NCBI GenBank assembly: GCA_018372555.1
Contig: JAHAIU010000148.1
Span: 1 to 7,081 of the forward strand
Length of the DNA: 7,081 nt
Source: Clostridium sp.
GTDB taxonomy: Bacteria; Bacillota; Clostridia; Clostridiales; Clostridiaceae
Reading direction: 5' to 3'
The translations under genes and the position numbers were made by a program. Below, piece after piece: positions 1 through 6,713 of the stretch. The notes below the pieces were generated by a model that was not told the origin of the DNA, ran no database searches, and saw nothing but the letters and a program-made list of their open reading frames with translations. Within the stretch, counting starts at the first letter, position 1. Each line of letters opens with the position of its first letter.

Positions 1-27
1 ACTGAAAGGATGAAGAAATTTGGATAA
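1..27 (+). CDS. possible 3' end of an upstream gene (partial)
   Basis: Read from base 1, the frame gives TERMKKFG followed by a TAA stop at 25-27. It would overlap the TTG start of the transporter gene at 20 by 8 bases, the kind of overlap common in clostridial operons. Only eight codons are visible, so no family can be named, and an open frame this short could be chance. If real, the transporter would belong to a larger operon whose promoter is outside the window, which would explain the absence of promoter-length sequence before base 20. Confidence 0.25.
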   Translation, partial: TERMKKFG

Positions 28-943
28 AACAAAATTTTTTACTAATAGAATAAATATAATAGTAATTGCAATAATATGTACATTTTTATGGGGAAGCGCA
101 TTCCCAGCAATTAAGGTTGGATATGAATTATTTGATATAGCAAGCAATGATGTTGGTACAAAGCTTATTTTTGCAGGATATAGGTTTTTCCTAGCTGGAG
201 TTTTTATATTAATTATAAAACTAGCTATGAAGGAAAGTATTTTCAATTTAAATTTAAAAGATATAAAGGAAATAACAATATTAGGTCTTGGCCAAACTAC
301 CTTACAATATATATTCTTTTATTTAGGAATGACTTACACTACTGGAGTAAGAGGATCTATTATAAATGGAACAGGAACATTTTTTAGCATTATTCTAGCT
401 CACTTTATTTATAAAAATGACAGACTTAATTTTAATAAAGTTATAGGTTGTGTAGTTGGTTTTTTAGGAGTTATAATTGTGAATCTTGGAACCTCTTCAG
501 TTTTAGAAGGAGGAATAAGTTTTAGGGGAGAAGGCTTTATAATGCTTGCTGCCTTTATGCTTTCCATTTCATCAATTTACAGTAAGAAAATCAGTCAAAA
601 TAAAGATGCCTATCTTTTAACAGCATATCAACTATCAATTGGTGGCTTAGTTCTAATAATAATAGGATATGTATTAGGAGGAAGCCTTAGAAATTTCACT
701 TTTGCAGCTACTTCCTTATTAATTTATATGGCTTTATTATCCTCAGTGGCCTTTGCTTTATGGTCACAATTACTTAAGTGTAATAAGGTTGGAGTAATTT
801 CAGTATTTAATTTTTTGATTCCTGTTTTTGGGACAATACTATCTGCAATAGTACTAAAGGAGAATATTTTTGATATAAAAATACTAATTGCTTTATTATT
901 AGTTTGTCTTGGTATATATTTAGTATATAAAAAGAAGAATTAG
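20..943 (+). CDS. EamA/DMT superfamily transporter
   Basis: A 307-aa integral membrane protein of the drug/metabolite transporter superfamily. Two EamA repeats cover about residues 13-156 and 169-304, with about ten hydrophobic helices. The first helix carries the typical family sequence LWGSAFPAIKVG (residues 23-34), and the second repeat starts near GEGFIMLAAFMLS. The length is normal for the family. The start is TTG at 20, because no in-frame ATG occurs before residue 70 and GAAAGGA (4-10) sits nine bases upstream. Family members export amino acids, metabolites or small drugs, but the sequence does not show the substrate. The gene ends 15 bases before the histidine kinase gene, so the two are probably co-transcribed. 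A role linked to the downstream efflux system is possible but is inferred only from position. Confidence 0.9.
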   Translation: MDKTKFFTNRINIIVIAIICTFLWGSAFPAIKVGYELFDIASNDVGTKLIFAGYRFFLAGVFILIIKLAMKESIFNLNLKDIKEITILGLGQTTLQYIFFYLGMTYTTGVRGSIINGTGTFFSIILAHFIYKNDRLNFNKVIGCVVGFLGVIIVNLGTSSVLEGGISFRGEGFIMLAAFMLSISSIYSKKISQNKDAYLLTAYQLSIGGLVLIIIGYVLGGSLRNFTFAATSLLIYMALLSSVAFALWSQLLKCNKVGVISVFNFLIPVFGTILSAIVLKENIFDIKILIALLLVCLGIYLVYKKKN

Positions 944-958
944 AGTCTGGAGAAAATT

Positions 959-2110
959 ATGAGAAAAAGTAATGAACTTTTATTAATAAGGTATTTATCA
1001 ATTATAATATTAATTGCTGATGTTTTAATTAAAGGTAAAAGCACAAATATAGCTAGTATTGTGTTTTTATTAGCCTTCATAATAAATAATAACCTTAGGA
1101 TATTTTTCTTTAAAAAAGAAAAGTCTATTGTTTTATCAATGGTAATAGAATTAGTTTCAATAGTCTTTGCTCATTTAAATTTTGGTGGAAATATTCTCTT
1201 TTATTTGATAGGCGTTACTATAGATGTATTTTCAATAAAGGATATAAAGATAAAGAGCATCTTAGCTGTAGTTATACTAATTATTTCAACTTCATCATAT
1301 TTAAATGGGAGTATAGAAAGTGGAATTATAAATTTAATAGTAATTATAATTTTTTCAATTCTTTTAAGTTATATTTCAAGACTTTATGATACTAAAAAAG
1401 AAGCTCAAAGATTATACGATAAGCTTAGAATATCAGAAGAAAACCTAAGAGAGGCTAATAATAATTTAGAGGAATGTTTATCTTCTATAGAAGAACTAAC
1501 AGTTTTAAAAGAAAGAAATAGGATATCAAGGGAAATACATGATAGTGTTGGACATGCTTTATCTACAGCGATGATTCAGCTATCTGCAATGGAAGCCTTA
1601 GCTGATAAAGAAGGAAGTATCCTAAAGGATATGTTAAAGAATTTAAGAAACTTTATAAATGAAAGCTTCCAAGATGTTAAGAAGGCAGTAAAAGAGCTTA
1701 AATCAGAAGAATACAATACATATAGAGGGGTTATTAGAATTCAAGAAGTATGTAAGAATTTTAAAAAGATGTCTGGAATAGATGTAGATGTAATTATATC
1801 TAAGGGGACCTGGGCTTTATCTCCAAAGCAAGATACTCATCTACATAGAATAACTCAAGAAATTTTATCTAATTCATTAAAACACGGAAAAGCCACTAAG
1901 GTAAAAGTAATTATGAACTTTACAGAAGAAGATTTTGTGATTTCTTTTAAGGATAATGGTGTTGGAACTGACTCCTTAAAAGAAAGTGGCTTTGGACTTA
2001 AGAATATTAAAGAAAGAGCCTATGAAATAGGTGGAACAGTAGATATAAAATCAGCCTTAGGGGAAGGCTTTTTTATTAAATTAGTAATTCCTAGAGAAAG
2101 GGAGATGTAA
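959..2110 (+). CDS. sensor histidine kinase, DesK/LiaS/LnrJ-like (HisKA_3)
   Basis: A 383-aa membrane kinase. Residues 1-138 are mostly hydrophobic, with about five or six helices joined by short loops and no sizeable outer domain, suggesting that it senses its signal in or at the membrane. A charged linker at 141-185 is probably a coiled coil. The dimerisation and phosphotransfer helix carries KERNRISREIHDSVGH, with His194 as the phospho-acceptor followed by Asp195, as in HisKA_3. The ATPase domain shows the N box with Asn305 (EILSNSLKHG), the G1 box DNGVG (332-336) and the G2 box GFGLKNI (344-350), so it looks catalytically complete. GGAG at 949-952 lies before the ATG. Its stop codon abuts the GTG of the response regulator, its expected partner. 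Placement next to an ATPase and two permeases points to LnrJ of B. subtilis. The actual ligand is unknown. Confidence 0.93.
   Translation: MRKSNELLLIRYLSIIILIADVLIKGKSTNIASIVFLLAFIINNNLRIFFFKKEKSIVLSMVIELVSIVFAHLNFGGNILFYLIGVTIDVFSIKDIKIKSILAVVILIISTSSYLNGSIESGIINLIVIIIFSILLSYISRLYDTKKEAQRLYDKLRISEENLREANNNLEECLSSIEELTVLKERNRISREIHDSVGHALSTAMIQLSAMEALADKEGSILKDMLKNLRNFINESFQDVKKAVKELKSEEYNTYRGVIRIQEVCKNFKKMSGIDVDVIISKGTWALSPKQDTHLHRITQEILSNSLKHGKATKVKVIMNFTEEDFVISFKDNGVGTDSLKESGFGLKNIKERAYEIGGTVDIKSALGEGFFIKLVIPREREM
2097..2104 (+). promoter_or_regulatory. Shine-Dalgarno site that sets a GTG start
   Basis: AAAGGGAG lies inside the last kinase codons, six bases before GTG at 2111. It supports the non-ATG start of the response regulator, which directly follows the kinase TAA and so permits translational coupling. 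Confidence 0.7.
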
Positions 2111-2755
2111 GTGGAGAAAATTAAAATATTAATTGTAGATGATGAAAATTTAATAAGAGAAGGGTTAAAGCTTATGTTATCTACCTTTGATGATATTGAA
2201 GTTGTGGCAACTGCAGAAAATGGATATAAGGCCCTTGAGGTATGTAAAAGTCAAGATATAGATATAGTTCTTATGGATATAAGAATGAAGGATTGTGATG
2301 GGGTGATGGGTACAAGACTTATAAAAGAGCAATTCACTAAAATTAAGGTAATAATTCTAACTACATTTAATGATAAAGAATATATAAAGTCAGCATTAAA
2401 TTATGGGGCTTTTGGATATATGTTAAAAGACAGCTCTCATCATGTAATATACGAAGGAGTAAAAGCTGCTTATATGGGAAATATGGTAGTGCATCCAGAA
2501 GTTGCAGATAAGATGCTAAGTGGTGAAAAAGAAGGATTAAATACTAAGGAATTAGAAAAATATAATTTTTCAGAAAAGGAACTTAAAATTATTAAACTTA
2601 TAGCTGAAGGGTTAACTAATAAAGAAATCTCTGAAAAAATATACTTATCAGAAGGAACTATAAAGAATAATATAACTAATATATTAGCAAAATCAAACTT
2701 ACGAGACAGGACACAAATTGCAATTTTTGCTTTTAAAAATGGAATAGTGACTTAA
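2111..2755 (+). CDS. response regulator, NarL/LuxR family (LnrK-like)
   Basis: A 214-aa DNA-binding response regulator. The receiver domain (about 4-120) has the acidic pair Asp10-Asp11, the phosphorylated Asp56 in DIVLMDIRMK, Thr84 in the switch region and Lys106 in FGYMLKD, so all key residues are present. A LuxR-type helix-turn-helix follows at about 150-212, with FSEKELKIIKLIAEGLTNKE and the recognition helix in LSEGTIKNNI. The length is standard for the family. Translation starts at GTG, zero bases after the kinase stop. It should receive phosphate from the upstream kinase and activate the ABC genes downstream. Its last codons overlap a TGACTTAAGTCA palindrome (2748-2759), half of a candidate operator for this same protein. 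The family is near certain; the target site is an inference. Confidence 0.94.
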   Translation: MEKIKILIVDDENLIREGLKLMLSTFDDIEVVATAENGYKALEVCKSQDIDIVLMDIRMKDCDGVMGTRLIKEQFTKIKVIILTTFNDKEYIKSALNYGAFGYMLKDSSHHVIYEGVKAAYMGNMVVHPEVADKMLSGEKEGLNTKELEKYNFSEKELKIIKLIAEGLTNKEISEKIYLSEGTIKNNITNILAKSNLRDRTQIAIFAFKNGIVT

Positions 2756-2779
2756 GTCATTTATTAAGTGACTTCAAGT
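2747..2779. promoter_or_regulatory. candidate paired operator for the response regulator
   Basis: GTGACTTAAGT (2747-2757) recurs as GTGACTTCAAGT (2768-2779), with starts exactly 21 bases apart, about two helical turns. Each copy is a dyad: ACTTAAGT, embedded in the 12-bp palindrome TGACTTAAGTCA (2748-2759), and ACTT-C-AAGT (2771-2779). NarL-family regulators often bind such helically phased sites. The proximal copy is centred near -42 of the transcript predicted below, a usual position for an activator that contacts RNA polymerase. Binding is inferred; the repeats themselves are seen. Confidence 0.55.
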
Positions 2780-2786
2780 AGTGGTA

Positions 2787-2836
2787 TCCCCCTAAGGCTT
2801 ATCTTATTATAGAATTAAGAGATACGCTTAGGGGGA
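2787..2836 (+). promoter_or_regulatory. hairpin masking the ATPase Shine-Dalgarno
   Basis: TCCCCCTAAG (2787-2796) is perfectly complementary to CTTAGGGGGA (2827-2836). A small internal loop separates this from a second stem, TATCT (2800-2804) with AGATA (2820-2824). The right arm contains AGGGGG (2830-2835), the ribosome site nine bases before the ATPase ATG at 2845. Folding would hide it. No long T run follows, so an intrinsic terminator is unlikely, although a weak attenuator or a repressor-binding dyad cannot be excluded. The left arm lies 32 bases after the regulator stop codon, so ribosomes ending there should not keep it open. Confidence 0.6.
2805..2817 (+). promoter_or_regulatory. candidate internal promoter of the ABC genes
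   Basis: TATTAT (2805-2810) matches the -10 consensus at five of six positions; TAGAAT (2810-2815) is an alternative with the same score. At 17 bp upstream there is only TGGTAT or TCCCCC, so no usable -35 is present. This is expected of a promoter that needs an activator, and the phased dyads lie just upstream. The start of transcription would be near 2817, or near 2821 with the alternative box. Confidence 0.45.
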
Positions 2837-2844
2837 ATTTTATT

Positions 2845-3780
2845 ATGAGTATAATAGAAATTAAAAATGTAACAAAAAGATTTAATGATAAGTTAGTTCT
2901 AGACAATGTTAGTTATGAAGTTGAAAAAGGTGAGATATTTGGCTTTATAGGACCTAATGGTGCTGGAAAATCAACTTTAATAAATATAATGACAAGTTTA
3001 TTAGAGCCAGATAGTGGGACAGTAAAAATCTGTGGTTATGATATTTTAAAGGAATCAATTAAAGCAAAAGAATGTATAGGGTATGTGCCTCAAGACATTT
3101 CATTATTAGAAGAACTTACAGCCTATGATAATTTAGAATTTTTTGGAGCTTTTTATGGCTTAAAAGGAAAAGAGTTAAAAGAAAGAATTAAGGAAGCTTT
3201 AGAAGTTACAGGCCTTTCAGATAAGAAAAAGGAAAAAGTTAAAAAGTTTTCAGGTGGTATGAAAAGAAGATTAAATATAGCTGCAGCAATTATGCATCAT
3301 CCAAAAGTATTAATTATGGATGAACCAACAGTTGGTGTAGATCCTCAATCAAGAAATCATATATTTAATTTTACGAAAAATATTTGCAAGGAATGGGGAA
3401 CAACAGTTATTTATACATCTCACTACATGGAAGAGGTTGAAGAACTATGTAAAAGAGTATTTATAGTTGATTTAGGAAGAGAAATAGCTTATGGAAGTAA
3501 AGAAGAAATTAAATCATCTGTTTTCCCAAATAATAAGGTTATTATAGAAGCTAGTGGAATAACTGCTGAATTAATCTTAAATATAAGTAAGATAAGTGGA
3601 ATACTAAATGTTAAGGAAAATCAAGATAGTATTATATTAACTATAGATTCCAAATTTAAGCTAAATAATGTTTTATTAACTTTAGAAGAAAATAAGATAA
3701 ATATTAAAAAGATAAGCTATGAAGAAGCAAAGCTTGAGGATGTATTCTTGGCATTAACAGGAAAGACATTAAGGGATTAG
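2845..3780 (+). CDS. ABC transporter ATP-binding protein (LnrL-like)
   Basis: A 311-aa ATPase that powers export through the two permeases encoded next to it. All nucleotide-binding motifs are intact: Walker A GPNGAGKST (36-44), Q-loop Gln83, signature SGGMK (136-140), Walker B VLIMDE (155-160) with catalytic Glu160, D-loop VGVD (163-166) and switch His203 in TSHYMEE. The roughly 90-residue tail ends in LEDVFLALTGKTLRD, typical of the CcmA/DrrA-type drug and antibiotic exporters. The length equals that of B. subtilis LnrL. AGGGGG (2830-2835) precedes the ATG, but it lies in a hairpin arm that may silence read-through mRNA. The first permease start lies only a few bases past the stop. Assignment to the ATPase family is certain; the linearmycin/polyene-type substrate is inferred from gene order. 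Confidence 0.95.
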   Translation: MSIIEIKNVTKRFNDKLVLDNVSYEVEKGEIFGFIGPNGAGKSTLINIMTSLLEPDSGTVKICGYDILKESIKAKECIGYVPQDISLLEELTAYDNLEFFGAFYGLKGKELKERIKEALEVTGLSDKKKEKVKKFSGGMKRRLNIAAAIMHHPKVLIMDEPTVGVDPQSRNHIFNFTKNICKEWGTTVIYTSHYMEEVEELCKRVFIVDLGREIAYGSKEEIKSSVFPNNKVIIEASGITAELILNISKISGILNVKENQDSIILTIDSKFKLNNVLLTLEENKINIKKISYEEAKLEDVFLALTGKTLRD

Positions 3781-3791
3781 GGGTGAATTTT

Positions 3792-4904
3792 ATGAAGTTA
3801 CTGTATTATACAAAGACTACTTTAAAAGGGATGGTTTCAACTGGAGTAGTAACAATATTATATTTTGTATTATTTCCAATATTATTAGCTGGATTTATGG
3901 GGTTTCTTCAAAATAGCCTACATGAGAATCCTTTAAAATTAAATGATGTAAAAGTAAAAATTATTGATAATGATAATAGTAATATGTCTAAAGCTTTAGT
4001 TGATTTATTAAAAAGTGAAGATATGAAGGAACTAGTAGAGATAAATGATGAAAAACCTGTATTAGAAATAACTATTCCAAAAGGCTATGAGGAAAGTTTA
4101 ATATCTTTACAAAAAAATGAAATAAAAATCAATAAATTAGAAGATGGCTTTAATAGTTCAACAAATACTTTAAAGATAATATTAGATAAGTATCATAAAA
4201 ATCTTTATGTAAGTATAGCAGGAGGATCTAATGAATCCTTAGAAGAAATATCAAAGAATACTATAGTTGAAACTACAAATATAAATAAAAGTAAAACATC
4301 AAATAGTTATGAAGTAATGGCAGCATCAATGATTGGCTTTGTAATTAGTATGCTTATATTTTCTCAAATACAAGCTAGTTATACAGATATTAGTATGAAT
4401 GTAGATAGGAGAATTATTTCAACACCAATTAGTAAGATTGAGTTTTTCTATTATGATACATTTGTATCTTTTATTTACTCACTGATAATTATAGGAGCAT
4501 ATATATTCTTCTTTAGAATTGTAGGAATTAGTTTTACAGGACCTCTAATACCATTAATAGTATTATTACTAGCATCAGCACTAATGATAGTAGGCATTAG
4601 CAAATCTGTATTGACATTCTTTGGAGCTAAATATGGAAAGTTAATAGGAGCATTAATATTCAGCTTACCTATAATAGGAATGGAAGCTTTCACAGGTGAA
4701 GGAAATGCATTAAAGGTACTAGCACCAACTCACTATATATCGAAGCTTCTTAATATATATAATTTAGAAGGAAGCATAAGTAGCAATATTAGTGATTTAT
4801 CTTTAGTTATATTAATTCCAATAGGATTATTAGTACTTGCAACTATAAAAATGGTTATATCAAGAAAAATAGCTTTATCAAAGGGGGGTAAAAAATGCGA
4901 TTAA
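3792..4904 (+). CDS. ABC-2 type permease, first subunit (LnrM-like)
   Basis: A membrane subunit of the exporter, 370 aa from ATG at 3792. I prefer this start because GGTGA (3782-3786) is placed five bases before it. An in-frame GTG at 3783, giving 373 aa, could use AAGGGA (3770-3775) and remains possible. The layout is that of ABC2_membrane_3: one N-terminal helix (about residues 17-39 of the 370-aa form), a hydrophilic outer domain of about 130 residues, then about five helices in the C-terminal half. The cytoplasmic stretch VDRRIISTPISKIEF resembles the segment through which such permeases contact the ATPase. It follows the ATPase closely and overlaps the second permease by 10 bases, which suggests coupled synthesis of a heterodimeric pore. 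Substrate preference cannot be read from the sequence. Confidence 0.9.
   Translation: MKLLYYTKTTLKGMVSTGVVTILYFVLFPILLAGFMGFLQNSLHENPLKLNDVKVKIIDNDNSNMSKALVDLLKSEDMKELVEINDEKPVLEITIPKGYEESLISLQKNEIKINKLEDGFNSSTNTLKIILDKYHKNLYVSIAGGSNESLEEISKNTIVETTNINKSKTSNSYEVMAASMIGFVISMLIFSQIQASYTDISMNVDRRIISTPISKIEFFYYDTFVSFIYSLIIIGAYIFFFRIVGISFTGPLIPLIVLLLASALMIVGISKSVLTFFGAKYGKLIGALIFSLPIIGMEAFTGEGNALKVLAPTHYISKLLNIYNLEGSISSNISDLSLVILIPIGLLVLATIKMVISRKIALSKGGKKCD
4881..4889 (+). promoter_or_regulatory. Shine-Dalgarno inside the preceding gene
   Basis: AAGGGGGGT sits within the last codons of the first permease, five bases before ATG at 4895. It fixes the start of the second permease despite the 10-base overlap and suggests re-initiation or coupling. 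Confidence 0.75.
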
Positions 4905-5965
4905 TAACACTTACAATAATAAATATAAAAAGGACAATAAAAAATCCAGCAATGCTATTAATGACATTTCTTTTCCCTATGGTTGTGCTATTTGGAGTTG
5001 TTGGAACTGGAGCAGAAGGCTCATCCTTAGGTAAAATAGGAATAATAGATAATACATCTGGAAAATACTCTAAAAATCTAATACAAGAATTAGAAGAAAA
5101 GTATGATATAGAAAATCTTGAAGGAACTGTAGAAGATAGCTATAACGATTTAAGGGATAAAAAATTAGCTATGGTGTATGTGTTAAATGAAGATTTTGAT
5201 AAAAATATAGATTTAGGTAAAACACCTAAAATTGAGAACTATGTAGTAGAAACAGGAATGGGTTCAATAATAGCAGAAGATATAATAAATAATTATGTTA
5301 ACAACCTATTAGAAGAAAGTATAAACTCAGGTTTAAGTACAAATTCTATAGACTCAGTAATAGTAGAAAGTTATGAAAAAGATAGTAATGACTACTATAT
5401 GGCAGTAATAATGATATGCTATTTTATGATGATAGGTGCTACTATAATAACAGAAGATATACTAAAGCTTAAAGCACAAAAAGTATTAAAAAGGGTAATA
5501 TCAACAGGGAATAAAGATAGGCAAATACTAGGCTCATTATATATATCAAGCTTTATAATACAAGCTGTAATAAGCTCTTTAAGTTTAATTGTAGCTATTA
5601 TGATGTTTAAAATAGAGAGATTTAATTTAGGTTTAGGGATTCTTGCTATAACCTTATGTAGTTTAATAACTACGGCTATTATAATGACAGTAACAAGATG
5701 GGTTAAGAACCAAACTCTAGCAAGCTTGGCAGTTGTAATATTTGGTTTATTAGCCTTTGCAGTTGGAATTCTTGGAACTAATTTAGATGAGTTCTCTAAT
5801 GTACCAAAGGCAATAGGATATTTAAGTGTAATATCACCATTTTCATGGCTTGGTAAAATAATAAATGGTGAATCTATATTTATTTCAATAATAGTAATTG
5901 TATTAATGTCTTTAGCATTCTTTACTTTAGGAAGCTTTAAGTTAAGAGATTATGTAAAAGAATAA
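4895..5965 (+). CDS. ABC-2 type permease, second subunit (LnrN-like)
   Basis: A 356-aa membrane subunit, paralogous in layout to the preceding permease: one N-terminal helix (about 20-36, LLMTFLFPMVVLFGVV), an acidic outer domain at about 40-165, then five helices at about 168-187, 211-237, 246-266, 274-293 and 328-346. The cytoplasmic stretch between the second and third helices (KAQKVLKRVISTGNKDRQIL) corresponds to the RRIISTPIS segment of its partner. The two permeases and the ATPase probably form one exporter with two different membrane halves, as proposed for LnrLMN. This is the last gene of the unit: its TAA is followed by a non-coding stretch and a strong terminator. The ABC-2 family assignment is secure; the substrate is inferred from context only. 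Confidence 0.9.
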   Translation: MRLITLTIINIKRTIKNPAMLLMTFLFPMVVLFGVVGTGAEGSSLGKIGIIDNTSGKYSKNLIQELEEKYDIENLEGTVEDSYNDLRDKKLAMVYVLNEDFDKNIDLGKTPKIENYVVETGMGSIIAEDIINNYVNNLLEESINSGLSTNSIDSVIVESYEKDSNDYYMAVIMICYFMMIGATIITEDILKLKAQKVLKRVISTGNKDRQILGSLYISSFIIQAVISSLSLIVAIMMFKIERFNLGLGILAITLCSLITTAIIMTVTRWVKNQTLASLAVVIFGLLAFAVGILGTNLDEFSNVPKAIGYLSVISPFSWLGKIINGESIFISIIVIVLMSLAFFTLGSFKLRDYVKE

Positions 5966-6052
5966 GTTAATGAACTATAGTAGGTAGTCTATAATAAATA
6001 GTTAATAATAAAAATTAATAAGGGAAAAGTGATTTTTTAAAATTACAGAATT

Positions 6053-6091
6053 AACTGATAAAACTCATTTAAGGGTTTTATCAGTTTTTTT
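6053..6091 (+). terminator. intrinsic terminator of the efflux operon
   Basis: A 14-bp stem (6053-6066 with 6073-6086, containing one T-G pair) has a six-base loop, ATTTAA, and runs straight into a run of seven T (6085-6091). There is no matching A run on the left side, so it acts mainly on + strand transcripts. It lies about 90 bases after the last permease stop. The stretch 5966-6052 holds no gene that I can support. Confidence 0.92.
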
Positions 6092-6163
6092 ATTTTATAA
6101 GTCTATATTGGAGAGTATAGCTATTTTTTATGATGTAGAAGTAATATATTTAAATAAACTTAA

Positions 6164-6169
6164 TATAAT
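6164..6169 (+). promoter_or_regulatory. candidate -10 box for the DUF4177 gene pair
   Basis: A perfect TATAAT lies about 40 bases before the gene. The best-spaced upstream hexamer (GTAATA, 6141-6146) is a poor -35, and chance TATAAT is not rare in such AT-rich DNA. It is supported mainly by position, between a terminator and the next gene. Confidence 0.35.
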
Positions 6170-6196
6170 TAATAGACAAATTATTCAAGTATATGT

Positions 6197-6202
6197 GGAG
6201 GG
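6197..6202 (+). promoter_or_regulatory. Shine-Dalgarno that decides the DUF4177 start
   Basis: GGAGGG lies five bases before ATG at 6208. An earlier in-frame ATG at 6193 overlaps this site and has no purine-rich site of its own, so the shorter protein is the likely product. Confidence 0.8.
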
Positions 6203-6207
6203 ATAAG

Positions 6208-6402
6208 ATGAAGAGATATAAGGTTCTTAGTCAAAAAGATAAGTGGTTTTCAGGAAAGTTTGATCCTCAAAAATTAGAAGATGCACTAAATGCATATGCA
6301 GATCAGGGATGGGAGTTAAAGGCTGCAGCTACTGCAGATATTGCTTCCTTTGCTGGAAGTAGACAGGAGTTTATTGCAATTATGGAAAGGGAAGAAGACT
6401 AA
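6208..6402 (+). CDS. DUF4177 family small protein
   Basis: A 64-aa soluble protein starting MKRYKVLSQKDKW. The pattern of an N-terminal YKVL strand, a helix ending in LNAYADQGWEL, a variable loop and a final strand (QEFIAIMERE) matches the DUF4177 family, whose hallmark is the GWEL turn. The function of that family is not established. The size is normal. The start at 6208, rather than 6193, follows from the GGAGGG site at 6197-6202. Its TAA overlaps the ATG of the next gene by one base (TAATG), so the two proteins are probably made together and may act together. There is no signal peptide or membrane segment. Confidence 0.82.
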   Translation: MKRYKVLSQKDKWFSGKFDPQKLEDALNAYADQGWELKAAATADIASFAGSRQEFIAIMEREED

Positions 6403-6713
6403 TGGCTTATACTACTGTATATAATGATATAGTATTTATAGAAGGAAATAACTCCAATGCAAATATTGTAGGAGAAGTTAATTCAGACTTAAGTTTCAAA
6501 ATTGGAGCTCAATTAAAGAATTTAAATGATGTAAAAAGTGATATGGCAAATAAAGCAAAGTTACTAGGTGCAAATTGTATTTTGAATTTTAAATATGGAC
6601 AAAAAAGTAGATGGCTTGCTATAGATGATGTTGCTTTTTATGGAAATGGTAAGGCGGGAATATTGCCCTCTACTGTTTATGAGGAATTAGTCAATAAAGT
6701 TAAGAATAGATAG
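6402..6713 (+). CDS. conserved-looking 103-aa protein, function unknown
   Basis: A soluble 103-aa protein that I do not recognise with confidence. It starts MAYTTVYNDIVFIEG; the middle has a helix (LNDVKSDMANKAKLLGANCI) leading into a strand (ILNFKYGQ), then a C-terminal strand and helix. The pattern of a helix followed by LGAN and a strand recalls YbjQ/heavy-metal-binding-like folds, but that is only a weak impression. There is no signal peptide or transmembrane helix. Translation starts at the ATG sharing one base with the DUF4177 stop, with AAAGGGA (6386-6392) nine bases upstream inside the preceding gene. Its TAG stop (6711-6713) lies inside the left arm of a long hairpin. The pairing with a DUF4177 gene is the best clue to its role. 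Confidence 0.72.
   Translation: MAYTTVYNDIVFIEGNNSNANIVGEVNSDLSFKIGAQLKNLNDVKSDMANKAKLLGANCILNFKYGQKSRWLAIDDVAFYGNGKAGILPSTVYEELVNKVKNR

Noticed and set aside
10..27. Tiny five-codon frame starting at ATG 10
   Set aside because: It is too short to be a gene; the same frame is better explained as the end of an upstream gene or as chance.
4475..4693. 72-codon open frame on the - strand
   Set aside because: It lies wholly inside the first permease gene, whose frame is well supported by its family pattern; no ribosome site or recognisable protein supports the antisense reading.
5971..6000. Small dyad TATAG/CTATA after the last permease gene, with a similar one near 6103-6120
   Set aside because: Five-base stems of A/T-rich sequence are expected by chance and have no clear role next to the strong terminator.
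6193..6207. Upstream ATG adding five residues (MWRDK) to the DUF4177 protein
   Set aside because: The GGAGGG ribosome site at 6197-6202 lies within this extension and points to ATG 6208; nothing suitable precedes 6193.
6487..6494. A further ACTTAAGT dyad, like the operator half-sites
   Set aside because: It is single, lies inside a coding region, has no phased partner and no promoter; one such octamer in 7 kb of AT-rich DNA is not surprising.
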